64,000 bases of DNA from positions 1,488,001 through 1,552,000 of the forward strand of contig JAQSEB010000037.1 in assembly GCA_030063045.1 (NCBI GenBank), read 5' to 3'. The DNA comes from Pratylenchus scribneri. Its lineage: Eukaryota; Nematoda; Chromadorea; Rhabditida; Pratylenchidae. Under the pieces are notes generated by a model. That model did no database searches. It was not told the origin of the DNA and worked only from the letters and a program-made list of their open reading frames with translations. Positions 24,651-36,870 of this stretch are shown piece by piece (position 1 is the stretch's first letter; each line of letters starts with the position of its first letter). The position numbers were made by a program, and so were the translations under genes.

Positions 24651-25660
24651 TTAATTCCTCCTATTTCCCAACATTAAATTCCGCATGACATTATTCTTTA
24701 AAAACAATAATTAGAGGAGAGTAAATTAAAAATGAGAGAGAATTTTCAGTGTTTTATCTTAATATTAAGGAACTTTATTTTTAAATTCCCCTCTCCTCTC
24801 CATCATAATATTCCGTTAAATAAATTTTTGTAATTTCTTTTATTTGTACATTTAAATTTAAATTAATTTCCCTCATTATTCGGTAAAAATATTGTAGAAT
24901 AAATTGCATAAAATTTAGAATAATATTTGGAACGGAGAATTGCCTCTGGACATTTCATTTTCATGCTTTTTGTTCTTTGTTCGCCACCCTATCCAAAAGA
25001 AATTCTTTCCAAATATTAATTAAATTTTCTCAAAAATTGTTGCCATTTTAAACAGCTAATTTTGCAGCCAAACCTCCTCTCCATCATATGATCAAAAAAA
25101 TAAATTTTATTCAAATTCTTGTGTGTAAATTGAAATTGGCAAAAGGCAAGAATTATTTGTAATTTAATTCTAAATATCATTCAATTTTGTTATTTTTTTC
25201 ATATAATTAAATTCTCCTTTCAATGTTCCTATTTTTGCCAAAATTTAGTTTCCTAAAATTCCATGCTTTTTATGCCATATAAAAAGGCAATCAAGGCTTC
25301 TATCATATGCTCAAAAAAAATAAATTCATTCAAATTTTCGTTTGTTAATCAACATTGGCAAATGGCAACAAACATTTTTGATTTAATTTTAAAAAAAAAT
25401 ACAATTTTGATGTTTATTTTTTTTGTTCATAAAATTAAATTATTTTTCCTTTTCTACTTATTTTTGTGAAAATTTAATTTCCTAAATTCTAATTTCCAAT
25501 TTTCTAAGCCATATAAAAAGCCAATGAAATGCATATGAAATTTTGATGTTTTTTCCATTTATTTTCACATTTTGGGGGTGGAAAATTTTTGTCATTTCCT
25601 CGTTTGAAAATTGTTCCATTTTTGCATATATCAAATTTCATCATTCCGCAACACATTAAT

Positions 25661-25888
25661 TTATAAATACATTTTTCCCCAAAGACAATTTTGGGTGTGC
25701 CAAAATAAAATGGCCCGAAAATTACGAGATGGTAATAAAATATATAAAATAAATTGAATTTCGTAATTATTTTTTTTCCATTTATAAAATCGTTCTAAAA
25801 GCAATTTTACTGCTGTTCCAATTCCAATTAACCCAAGACCAATTGTGTTCAGAAATTTAGCATAATTTAATTTATTTTTTATACTCAT
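25661..25888 (-). CDS. Hypothetical small membrane protein (75 aa)
   Basis: An intact reading frame starting MSIKNKLNYAKFLNTIG. It has one plausible transmembrane segment rich in glycine (IGLGLIGIGTAVKLLL) followed by a basic FYKWKKNN stretch. Such short one-TM proteins are often mitochondrial or ER components, but I do not recognise a family. The later half (RNFRAILFWHTQNC) could instead be intron or 3' UTR. Isolated in gene-poor DNA. Confidence 0.3.
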   Translation of the reverse strand: MSIKNKLNYAKFLNTIGLGLIGIGTAVKLLLERFYKWKKNNYEIQFILYILLPSRNFRAILFWHTQNCLWGKMYL

Positions 25889-28819
25889 AATATATATCTT
25901 ATAGGACCAAAAAGATCAGTGAATATAGTGGTTTATGATTTTATTATTTTTGGACTAAATTCATTGCCATGAAAATTGGCTCAAATTTATTTATAAAATA
26001 GATAGAAAAATGGAATCATTCCTTTTCAATATTTGTGTCCAAAAATAAGTGTTTGACATATATGTCCTAATAATAATTTATTTGTTGTGACGAATCCTGG
26101 TCCCGGGGTCAACGATATAATTCTCTCACACCCACCATTTACTTTTATTTCACTTTTAAACCCACAAAATTTGCATCAAACTTCATTGTAATAAAAGGAA
26201 AAGGAAGTGAACATTTATGTAATAATATTTATTTATTTTTATTATGTATTGGTCAACAACAATACACAAAAAAAGCCCAAAACAATTCACAAAAGAAGGC
26301 ACAATTTATTCGAACACAATATTCCCACGATGAATCAAAAGGAAATTACAAATTAGGTACTAGGTACTTAGTAGTACTTGCGCATTAAATGCACACATTT
26401 TAAAAAAATGTTCATATTTGATTCAGAGATTTACATCCGCAAAACTCAATATTCTGTTCTTAAGCCCCAAAAATCAGGCAAAATTCTGTCAAACTTGCTA
26501 AAAAGTGTAAAAACAAAAGAAATGTTTATAAAAATTTATACTTCATTTTAAATTATAATTTGACTCATTTGAATATTCGAGTTGAGAATAAACAAGAAAA
26601 AAGCTTTAAAATTTCTCCACTATGGAAAATTGCCCAGTTTTAAGTAAAAATTTAAAAATCAAACTATTATATAAATAGAAAAAAATGAATGGTAAAATTC
26701 TGTCCGGTTATTAAAATTCTGGCTATAATTCCTGAAAATTCTAGTATTATAGCACTTTTGATTTGATTGTAGAATGATGGAAAAAACATTAAATTTTTAT
26801 AACCAATTTTAGTCTTATTAGCTAGTAGTGGTGTGACTTGGGATTTTCTTCTTACTAGTACTTTTAGCTATTTCATTAATTCATATTTCATACTCTTATT
26901 TCTTACTTTTTTTTTGCTTACTTTTTCCCATTCCATCGTACTTAGATAGATCATATTTCACGTATTTCGTAGTACAGATACAGATTTGTACAAATTCTAG
27001 TAAAGTCAGTACGAATTTTTGGTACGAATTCATATCCCTTGTCATAGTATAGGGTGCTTTTTGAAGGTGAAAAAATCTGCGTGCAGACTGCATATTGCAA
27101 ATAATAATACGTAAGTGTAAGCACCGGAAATTAATCAAGATATTTACCACACAGGAAATCATGCAACTGATTAAACTATACTTCATAGGTGGCATTTGCC
27201 AAATACAATTTGCATAAATACATATTCTCAAAGGAAATACAATTTTTAATTTGTTTTTACATATTCCCATGACCCTTCAAATTTTCTTAGAAAGCGCATT
27301 TTTCCGTTATAGTTTGATTGTAAATTTGTATATTTCTTCAGATTTGAATTTCCTTAATAATTCCAATTCCAGTAAATGTAAAATGGTCATGTCTTTTTTT
27401 CATATTTTTGAACCAGAACAGACATTATTATGAAACCGGGTCCGAATTTTTACCCTTAGTCCAATATCTCAACAATTTTGCAAGCTAATAATAAAATTCT
27501 TATGTGTTACCACAATTGGTGACACGAAAACTATGGATGGAACCGTCTAGTGTCGATGGCAGCAATGTTAATTGATAAATTTTTGTAATATTTTTTCGAT
27601 ATAAAATTATTAGCTACAAAATGATTATATTCTTATGATTCTTCAAATTCCTTTTTCCATTTGATTGTTTGTGAAATTAGAATATTCTTGGAGATTAGAA
27701 TTTACTTAATAATTCCAGCAAAATAATTCAGCGTATTTAATTCTTTTTAACCAGTCATTATAAAAACGAGTTTAAGGCATAGATAGGTTTATCAATTTTG
27801 CAAACTCTATTAATAATATTTTTTGGTGATGCGACAATTGGTGAAACGACAATTTTCGATGGAATTGTCTAGTGCCAATGATGGAAAGCTGCAGAATAAA
27901 TTTATAACTTTAATTGGATATAATATTAGCTACAAATGATATAAAAAGTATTGTACAAAATATTGAATTTTTAGCAATTTATAACCAAAAATCTCTCTGC
28001 TTTAACAAAAATTGTAATTTTGGCAATCGTCATATGATAACTTGCCAAATAATTAATTTGGGTCAATGCTATAACATTTTTGTAGCTAATTTTATATCCA
28101 ATAAAAAGCTAATTTAAAATACAGCAGCTTTGGAGTTTGGACCATCCAATACTTTAACGTTCGTACCCAATTATCGCATCAACAATTGTCGTTGGACCAA
28201 ATTTTTATGCGCGTTAATCTTTTTTTTGTAGAATATTTTATTATTAAAATTAATTATGATCAAATATAATTGGCCAGAATGCTAAGGCCAAAAAAACGAA
28301 AATTTGCCCAATTTCGGACTAAAATTTAGTTTCTTTTTGCTCATAACTTTCCATTTTTCAATCAAATCCACAAATTCTTTCTCTAATCAATTCATTCCAA
28401 ATAGGAAGTTTTAAAATATTTACTAAATTTCATGCCAATATTCATTCTAATAAGAATTTATATGTTGCGAAAAATTTAGTTAGGAAAATTCGCTAAATTT
28501 TATTTTACCAATTGATAAATTTCATAATATTTCATTTAAAAATAATTAAAATTTCTTCAATTTAATTTCTTAAAAATGAAATGTAAACAATTTCAAATTT
28601 TGATAATTTTATTTAAAAAATTAGAATCAAAAATATTTTTATATGTAAAATATGCCAAATGTCCAATTGAACATTTAATTAAATTTAATATTAAAATTGC
28701 CAAATTTGTGCCATTTGGCCATTTAGTGATATTTGGCACTAATTTAGTTTCATTTTTCTAATATACATAAATTTGAATAATTTAATTTCCAAAATATGAA
28801 AAGACCATTTTCCCCCTCC

Positions 28820-28951
28820 TTAGCTCCTTTTCACGTTCCCAATTATTTTCCCAATTTTTGTTCTTTTTACCCCCCGAACTTCGCCCCTAATTGACAGGCC
28901 AAATTCAATTCCGCACAATGTAAAAACCATAAAAATGTAGGCAAATTGCAT
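28820..28951 (-). CDS. Hypothetical secreted small basic peptide precursor (43 aa)
   Basis: From the internal ATG at 28951 the frame encodes a convincing signal sequence (MQFAYIFMVFTLCGIEFGLS). A short basic peptide follows, with KR pairs at GVKR and NVKR before the last residue. This resembles a one-peptide neuropeptide or small secreted peptide precursor in shape only; no family motif was recognised. A longer reading (start 29059) would remove the signal peptide from the N-terminus. A possible splice acceptor (GGGCAG) lies ~20 nt upstream. Confidence 0.3.
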   Translation of the reverse strand: MQFAYIFMVFTLCGIEFGLSIRGEVRGVKRTKIGKIIGNVKRS

Positions 28952-29517
28952 GCAAATTTTTTTTCTGACCTGCCCATTCGGCCAATTTACAATTTTTCTT
29001 TCCCTTTTTGGATACTTCTCTCTTTCCCAATTATTTTTATTAAATTTGATGAATGCCAAACTTAGATTTGGCCGAATTTAGGGGGATTGGCACGCAAATT
29101 TAGGGGAATAAATGAACGGCCGCATGTTTCCATTATATTTAATTTTTTGGTGGAATTCCCTGCTCATTCATTGTTTCATTCTTATTACCACGTTTCTTGG
29201 AATCATCGAATTCAAAAATTAATTTCAAAATAATTTTGTCGCAAAAAAATTTGAAATATTCAGAAGCCAAGAACATTTTAATGAAATGAAAATATATAAA
29301 AATTGTCTCAAAAATTTAAAGAGGAAATAAAATTTTTTAAATTTAATTCTCTCCAAAAATAAAAATTTTAGAAATTTAAAAAAAAATTGTGATGCCCTAA
29401 AATTTCACTTCTAAATTTTGAAAATTTTTAATTTTTGTCATCAAATTACTCATAATTTTATTCATTTTTAGAGAATTTTCCAAATTTCCATTTCATTCCA
29501 TATTTTCCCTTATTAAT

Positions 29518-29730
29518 ATGCCATCTCCATTTTCGACCATTGTTGGCTCATTGTTGGGCCTTTGTTCCGGCGCCTCTTTCACCTTGAATGTGGTCATTCT
29601 GATTGTCCTTTTGCGCTCCAAATTGCCTCGGTCCAATCCAATTTATTTACTTTCTGCACTGAATTTGTTCAGTGATTGCCTTCAAAATGCGGGCATTCTC
29701 TTCTTCCTCACGCCAACGTCCATTGCGCAG
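29518..29730 (+). pseudogene. Isolated first exon of a chemoreceptor (partial duplicate of the gene at 40401)
   Basis: Encodes MPSPFSTIVGSLLGLCSGAS and on to LTPTSIAQ, then a GT donor. It is about 90% identical to exon 1 of the complete receptor at 40401, and most differences are synonymous. No counterparts of the other six exons were found downstream; the next ~270 bp are unrelated and the following coding-like sequence is on the other strand. It is either a recent truncated duplicate or a gene whose remaining exons are diverged. Confidence 0.65.
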
Positions 29731-29998
29731 GTCAGAAAAAAATTCGAATTTAGGACTATCCAGGTCCAGGTGGCCTCTGGGATAGGGAATAAGGATGTGA
29801 ATTATGGGAATGGTTTTCGTAGATATTTTGAAGGATATCCCTAGGGATGATTTTGCGTTTTTGGGACACAATGGAGAACAAATTTGAGGATTCTCGAATT
29901 TCTTTCCGTTAATCCGAGGGATCATTTCTCTTTGTCTGTCGATCAATAATGATATTCATTGCCAAAAAATCAATAATTAATTTAATAAATTCTCATTT

Positions 29999-30226
29999 TT
30001 ACAAATAATTTAAATTGACCAAATTATTCAGTCGAAATGCCATCAAACATTCTTCAGGTGACGGGCACCGCGACATGCGCAATGCCCAAATCCCATCACC
30101 AAGAGTAGTATAAAGTTGGACAAATCGTTGGATATTTTCAAATGGACAAAGCACTTGTTGAAGAAGTTCTCGAGAATTAATCAATTCATCAATGATATTT
30201 GGATTTGCTGCATTCATTGATGACAT
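29999..30226 (-). CDS. Hypothetical protein (75 aa) or single exon
   Basis: Intact frame from ATG to TAA with coding-like composition: MSSMNAANPNIIDELINSRE, then FENIQRFVQLYTTLGDGIW and MSRCPSPEECLMAFRLNN. No signal peptide or membrane segment. Family not recognised. It may be a complete small gene or part of a spliced one (a possible donor, TTG|GTCAAT, lies near the 3' end). Confidence 0.4.
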   Translation of the reverse strand: MSSMNAANPNIIDELINSRELLQQVLCPFENIQRFVQLYTTLGDGIWALRMSRCPSPEECLMAFRLNNLVNLNYL

Positions 30227-30947
30227 TAATTAAGAAGAATACTAAAGAATTGAATCATATATATTGTTTTTATTTTTTAATTTATAAATAAATAATGAGT
30301 AAAAATTAATGATTGCTGTTGATGACTGACTGGTAGATTGAAAGAATGCTTGGAAATTGCGTTATGTATTATGTATTATGTTATGATATGGCTTGTGATG
30401 CGAATGAATAATAATTCATCGATTCCGAAATTCCGATTCCGATCAATTGATTCATTCAAATACACAGATTGCCAAAATAAAAAAATTCAAAAATACAAAT
30501 GAATATTCAATGTACAGTACAGTATCCAGTATGTGATGATTCTACAATCGACGGATGTAGGATCGGTTCACAGATCCCAATTTCTCTAAATAGTATTCAA
30601 AATTCTCCAGTACCAACTCAAATTCCCTAATGGAAAATATTTTTTTAATTTTTTAATTAAATTTTTATCAATTTTTTATATTAACAAAATAAAAAAAACT
30701 TTACATCCGTTAATCTCTCTCAACAGATTGTTTTCCATTTAATTTAGATAGCATTTATCGAATAAATTTCATTTTAATGTTTATGCCAATATTCTACTTT
30801 ACGTATAATTCTCTGGGCATTAATTAATTATAAATAACATAGACAATAGTAATAAAAATAGAATGTAAATTGTTAATATCTAAACTTAAAGCGGTTACGG
30901 ATTACTGAATATCATCAAGATTAATGAATTAGTTATTCGTCTCATCT

Positions 30948-33900
30948 TCATTGAACCAATGCCCGGTACACTTCGCCCAGTTTTCGCACTCTTTGGCTGT
31001 TTTCATTTTCCTCTCTCATCACCGAATCCCAAGCCAAAATGTTCAAATGCCTTTCCACATTTTCAGGCGTCGATGGCTCCCATCGAACCATTTCTTGGCC
31101 CAGATTTGTTGGTCCATTTGGGTCACCAAATTTGGCAAAATTCGTCCAAAATTTGGTCATCATTTCCAGGACGACTTTATCTGCCTTTTTTCGTCTCCAA
31201 GGGACCACAAAAAAGTTGATGCCAAAAATGTAGTGTAATTCATTGCCGTGGGTGCTTCCCTTGAATGGGAACAGTGGGTTCAATGCAATGGTGCTGTCCG
31301 AATTGAAATGTTCCAAAATGAATCGCCAAACCCGGGGCGGATTCGGCTTGGCCAAAGTTAGGCGGCTCAAATTGTGCATTGCCAAATTGTTCACCAAATC
31401 GCTCATAATCTTTAGAAAATGCAATGGTTTTAATGAGGAAAATTTGTTTTTGAAGAAGACTAAATGAACTTTGGATAAATTTTAATAAAGCGTAAATTTA
31501 TTTCATTTTTCCCTTGAACATATAAATGGACCAATTGCCTAATCAAAACTAGTGGCGAAATTTGCTTCCTGGATTTTTCCAGCCTTATCAAAACAATAAT
31601 TAAGTTTAACCAAAAGAGAGTAAAATTTAGAGCCAAGATTAAGATTTTAAAATGGTTTAAAGGATGAGTCTTATAGGATTTAATTATACTTAAGACTTCA
31701 TAACTCGGAGGATGCTTAATATTACAAGTTTCTTTTTTAATAAGAGCTGCAAATTTCGGTTAACCACAATCAAAACTATAAAGAAGTATTCAATAGAAAG
31801 GAAATATTCTGATTTAAAAGACCACAATTAAAATTAACAGAAAAGTTTTAAAATGAAATTGAAAATATGGTCTTTGAAGATTTCTTGTGGGCCAATTTTT
31901 TGTTGAATTGGGGTTTGGGCCAAACAATTTGTATGGAAATTAAAATTAAATGGACTAAAGCTATAGATGTAAATTAATAATTTTATTAATCATTCTACAT
32001 ATTTTAAAAAACCTATTAATTAGGATCAATTGTTTAAGTTCATAAAATTCTATTAAATTTCCCTTAAAGCAAAATCAATTTTTCTTACCGTAACGCAAGC
32101 CCGTTGTTTTGTGGCCATCAACATTTTTTGCTTTCCAATTCCATATAATTCGTTGATTTCCTCCAAAGTTGGGACTAAATTTTCGTCCAATTTTTCAGCC
32201 ATCATTCGCCTTTTTGCCTCCTTCAAAATTTCCACCAATCTTTGTTCACAATAGGACAAAAATTTGCCATTTGCTCGGCGCATTCCCAAAGCCACTGAAA
32301 AAAAATAATTTAATTTCCATCAAATTTAGAATTATTTTAGGCTCACAAAAAAGCAATCCTTCATGTTGGCATTGTCCACAAATCATTGGTTTTGGTGCCG
32401 TAATTTCCTGCCGTAATTCTTTTGGTGATTTTGGCAACAATTCTCCGTCGATTACGGGCGAAACTGCCAATCGAATTTCGTCGATGATTGTTCGATCGCC
32501 CAGCAATGTTAATTCTAAAAAATATTCTTAAAATACCGAAAATTTCAATAAAATTTACCAAATTTTGTTGCCGGCAAATTTCTCAAAAATTCCATCATCC
32601 TTCCATTTTCTTCCCTTCCCCATTCCGCATTTCCTCCCTTTGGCCGAAATCCCAATTGGATTGCCTTCTTGCGGCAATATTCCACCAAAACTTCTTTTGA
32701 TAAAACCGCCCAAATTGTTTCGGCACTTCCTCCCATCAAAATCACTTGATGGAATAAATCACGGCTCAACGGACTCAAAGACAACAAATCGGCGGAGGCA
32801 GCTCCAGCTGAATGGCCAAAAAGAGTGATTCGATGTGGATTGCCTCCAAATGCGGCAATGTTGTCGCTGACCCAACGAAGGGCAAACAACTGATCCCAAA
32901 GGCCCAAATTGCCAGGGCATTGTGAATCACCGGTGGAGAAGAAGCCGAGAAGACCCAATCGATACTGAAATATTCAAATTAATATTATTTAATTAAATAA
33001 ATAATTGTTGTGAATTATCAAATTTAATTAATTTAATTATTATTGAGAATATTTAAAATTAAATTAATTTTTATTATTATTTAATTAAATTATTGTTGAG
33101 AATTTTCAGATTGATCTAATTTATTATTTAATTTAATTATTTTTTGATAATATTAAAATAAATTATACTTAATTTAAATTTAATTAAATCATTATTTTTG
33201 GGAATATTCGAAATAAATTTAACTTATTGAGAATATTCTAATTAATAATTTATTATTTAAAATTTACATTCATTGTGACCACAATGACGCCATGTCGTGC
33301 CAAATTCCTGCAACAAAATACTATTAATTTTATGCCATCTCCCACTAATAAGACTGACTGTGCCAATTTTGCATAATGATATTTGACGGCGGAATCCATC
33401 ATGAATCCACCGCCATGAATGAAAACCATTACTGGCCATCCACCCGGCAAATTGGACGGTCCACTCCATCCAGGACTGACCACATTCAAATAGAGACAAT
33501 CCTCGGATTTTGGCACACCACCCAATTCCACACTGTCCCAGATGAAATCTCGTTGGATGGCTCTGGCTTTGTAGCGTCGAGCTTGAAGAGGAATAGGGCC
33601 CCAGGGTTCAGGCTCTTCTGGCTTCTGTGAAAAAAAAGGTGAAAATTGTAAGAGAATGATTGGAGAATATTTTTGACTAAAATGACTTCATGGTCTAAAG
33701 ACATATAATACTGGGAATTGGATATTTCCCGAAATTAGCCAGGGCTCGATCTAGCTAATTTCGGGAATCTCGTCTTCTAGATTACCCAATGAGTCGAGAA
33801 TAAACTCATTTAACTGAGCATGTTGATTTAGTCTACTAATTTTGAATTTTTCAAACCGATTTGACAAGTTTGAACCTAAGTTATGGCCAATTGAAATTTC

Positions 33901-34336
33901 TGATTTTGAAACCCGTTTAACTAGGACAAGAATTGGAGTTAGGAGAAAAATCCATGCTATAGGATGCCTAGAAGCTGAGATTCCCAAAATTAGTTAGACT
34001 GAGCCCTAGTTAATTCCCGGTAATTAGCCAATTCCCAGGTTTAACATATAGAGTAAAATTTTATTAATCATAATTTCTCTAACTAAATTAATACACATTT
34101 ATTCCCCAAATTCCCCTTCCAAATTTTCCCACCTTGAATCGAAGTGGACCAATTGGCGGTTTTGCGAATGGAATGCCCAGGAATATGTTCATAATTCGGC
34201 CATCTTTCAGCTTCAATTGCTTTCCTTGGACTGGCCCCTTTTGGGTGCAAACCAATGGGCGAAGGAGTGAATTTTTATTCGGGACAGTTTTGGTAGAAAA
34301 TTCTCCAGGAAATGTCGAGGAATGGACTGAGCCCAT
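30948..34336 (-). CDS. Type-B carboxylesterase / cholinesterase-like (583 aa)
   Basis: Hydrolyses carboxylic esters; alpha/beta-hydrolase fold. Exons 34133-34336, 33359-33624, 33268-33307, 32559-32964, 32347-32514, 32089-32294 and 30948-31409 join with consistent phases (1,752 nt). Family blocks in order: VCTKGPVQGK-like start region, [35 protein letters not shown] (oxyanion hole), [23 protein letters not shown] with the nucleophile serine at 32809-32811 (GHSAG instead of the common GESAG), PVIDGELLP, and [11 protein letters not shown] with the catalytic His. The acid residue was not assigned. No signal peptide; instead the N-terminus MGSVHSS fits the N-myristoylation pattern MGxxxS. A splice acceptor (TTTTTCAG) lies 29 nt upstream of the ATG and could be a trans-splice site. 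Introns hold AT-simple repeats and a family-B element. Confidence 0.9.
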
Positions 34337-35017
34337 TTTTGGGATTATTGTATATTTGAATGTTTCTGAAAAATTTAAAAGAGGGAATAATTTTAAATGG
34401 TAGCAAAATATAATGATATTATAAAAAATAATTAGTAAGTTAAAAAATTAAATACTATTAATAGTAAATTTTTTAATTAATAATTGGCTAAAAATGTCGA
34501 GATTCATGGAAAATATTTTAAAAAATTAATTAATTTGAGAGCCGGGACTCTCTCAAATGATGTTCTCAACGCCATTTTCCTATTAAGAAGCCAATATATA
34601 AAGGGAAATTGGGTTTTTTAATTATAGTGGGAACATTCTGGAAAAACGGGGGTAAAACAAATGAATGGGGAAGGAAATTGAGGGTGCAGCAGGGGGAGAA
34701 GAAGCGGAATTTGGCGGCGGCTTTTTTACATCATTTCCTGGGACGTCACAATTGGTCTCATCGAAAGAAAGGTGGAATGGTCGAATGGAATATTTTTTTG
34801 TGGACCAAATGATCGAATATATGCGTCATCATCGGTCGCAATTTTCGGCGATGATCCAAATTCCTTCATCCAAATTAATTTATTTGTTTTTCTGTCTGTC
34901 TTAATTCCGCCTGGTTAGAATAATTCTGACTGTTATGATTTATTCCGCCTATTTTTAATTCCGACTGTTTTAATTCAGCTTGTTTGTTTTGCTTTTTGTT
35001 CGGCTGCATGGTATTGC

Positions 35018-35379
35018 GCCTTTTGCGGAACAGTCTTTTGCGGACGAAACGGTTTTGATGCCGTTGGCATAAAGTTTATGGGGCATTCTTTATACCATTT
35101 TATTTGGAATAAAATTAGCTACAAAATGACATCAAATTCATTATTCAATATTGGGTATATTCACCTATAGTTATGGAAAAACAGCCAGAAATACAATTTT
35201 AATTAAACCAACGGTTTTTTGGCCATAACTTAACGAAATACCTAATTTTGGCCAATGAATTTGATGTCATTTTGTAGCTAATTTTATGCCCAATAAAATG
35301 GTATAAAGAATGCCATATCAATTTTACCGCGATCGACATCAAACCATTTTGTCCGCAAAAAGACGGGTCCGCAAAAGGC
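35018..35379. mobile_element. Palindromic MITE-like element (~362 bp)
   Basis: Terminal inverted repeats read GCCTTTTGCGGAACAGTCTT on the left and, as reverse complement, GCCTTTTGCGGACCCGTCTT on the right. Inner arms also pair (GGCATTCTTTATACCATTTTATT and its complement; GCTACAAAATGACATCAAATTC and its complement). No coding capacity. Confidence 0.75.
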
Positions 35380-36109
35380 AGCTAGCCGGCTGCATTCCTC
35401 CTTCACAGAGCAATGTTCTTAGAATTTCCCTTCAAGTCAAATATCTTAATTCAACATTTATGCCAAAAGAAGACCAAAATTCCCTATTGATGGCGGTGAA
35501 CATTAAAAATTGTGGAATTCCCGTGCACAATTTTATATGTGCCCAATCATCCGCCCTCTTTCAAAACCTGTTCTTGCTCATTTCCATTTCCTTCCCTCAT
35601 TTCCCCCCTTTTCTTCCTCCTCTTTCTCGATTCCATCTTTACCCGCCGCATCGTTTTTTTGGGCTAAATGAGGGCCAAAACATAAATACTTATGTGTAAA
35701 GAGCCAAAAAAATAAATAACTGTGCGTAAATTAAGGAAAGTGCATGATTGTTGTAAATAATAAATAGAGGGTAAAAAGCATTTTTGTAGCACTTTGTGCA
35801 ATTCCCTTCAGGGCAAATATAATTTAGGCCAATTTGTGAACCCCTTTCTTGACTCAATTTGCACTTTTCATTTTTCACTGCTGCTGGTATAAATAAATTG
35901 TTTGAGAATGATGCGGGAATTGGCTAGCCAAAAATGAGGTAGGATGTAGGAAGGAAGGAAATTGTGTGATTGGTAAATAAATAAATTATTTTGGAAATTT
36001 CCGAGGTCTCTGCTGATTGGTTGATGCGTGGGAAGATATGGTCTAATTTAATTGCATTGAATTACTTAAAAAATGATGGAATGAAATGGAATTGTGTGTA
36101 AATATTTAT

Positions 36110-36870
36110 TTATTTATATTTATTTTCCAAATGTGCACATTTTCCCCCTCCTATCATTTGGGTTTGCACACATCCGGCAAATTTATCTCTTCACTTTCAC
36201 ATTTTTCCAACTTGGATAGTGTTATTAGGAGAATTCGCCAAATTGCACTAAAGCCCCAGCAAATATACAGTCCTCCTCTCAGCAGTAGATCTTTGTGGAA
36301 AATGGAAATTAACAGAAACATCCAAGATCAAAAATAAACTTATTTTCAATTTTGAGGAATAAAAGGTGTAATAATTCGGTGATAATTTCCACATTTTCTT
36401 TTTGGACTGCACATCCGGCAATCAAATAAAAAATAATAGTTCCTCAATTTTTGTGGGGCTACTGTGGATAATTCGCCAAATTGCACAAATATACTACCCT
36501 CTTTTTCCCAATGGATTATTTGGTGGAAATTGGATGGAAAAGAAGCATCCAAGATCAAGAATAATTTTATATTTTCAATTTTGAGGAATTAAAAATTGTT
36601 TAAAAATTCATTGAAAATTTCCACTTGGGTTGTTCAGTGCATATCCGGCAATCAAATAAAATTAAACTTCCTCAATTTTTTGGAGAAAGGGAGGGGTTTA
36701 CTGTGGAAATTCGCCAAATTGCCAAAGGGCGAATTTGGAAAAATGGGCACAGTAACAGTATAAGAATAAGAAAGGAAATTGGAATATGTGATGAATTGAT
36801 GGAATTAAAAATTATATATGAATTTTCATCAATTTCATTTAAATTTGGAATTTGCATTGGATGGCATCGA
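36110..36870 (+). repeat. Three diverged tandem repeats (~240 bp each)
   Basis: Three successive blocks share TTTCCAC..., GCACATCCGGCAA-TCAAAT, TTCCTCAATTTTT and ATTCGCCAAATTGC in the same order (cores at ~36,170-36,250, ~36,408-36,490 and ~36,640-36,725). They could be remnants of a duplicated exon, but the reading frames are not kept. Confidence 0.6.

Larger units (their letters stand above)
24651..29517. other. Gene-poor AT-rich stretch
   Basis: Almost no GC-richer coding-like sequence. It holds diverged direct repeats at ~25,080-25,250/25,290-25,480 (CATATG(A/C)TCAAAAAAAATAAATT... in both) and ~27,430-27,560/27,750-27,890 (ACAATTGGTGA...GTCTAGTG). There is also a CCTGGTCCCGGGGTC island at ~26,095 and two small candidate ORFs listed separately. 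Confidence 0.5.

Noticed and set aside
26090..26180. LTR-terminus-like sequence (TGTTGTGACGAATCCTGG, then CCCGGGGTCAAC)
   Set aside because: It looks like the edge of an LTR retroelement, but no second copy, primer site or coding remnant was found nearby.
26896..27270. 124-codon open frame on the minus strand
   Set aside because: AT-driven composition rich in Ile, Cys and Lys with no domain or signal; probably chance.
29647..29946. 99-codon open frame on the minus strand
   Set aside because: Half of it is the antisense of the receptor exon at 29518; the same antisense frame appears opposite the true receptor at 40401.
35310..35699. 130-codon open frame on the plus strand
   Set aside because: It begins inside the palindromic element at 35018 and the rest has no family feature or splice support.
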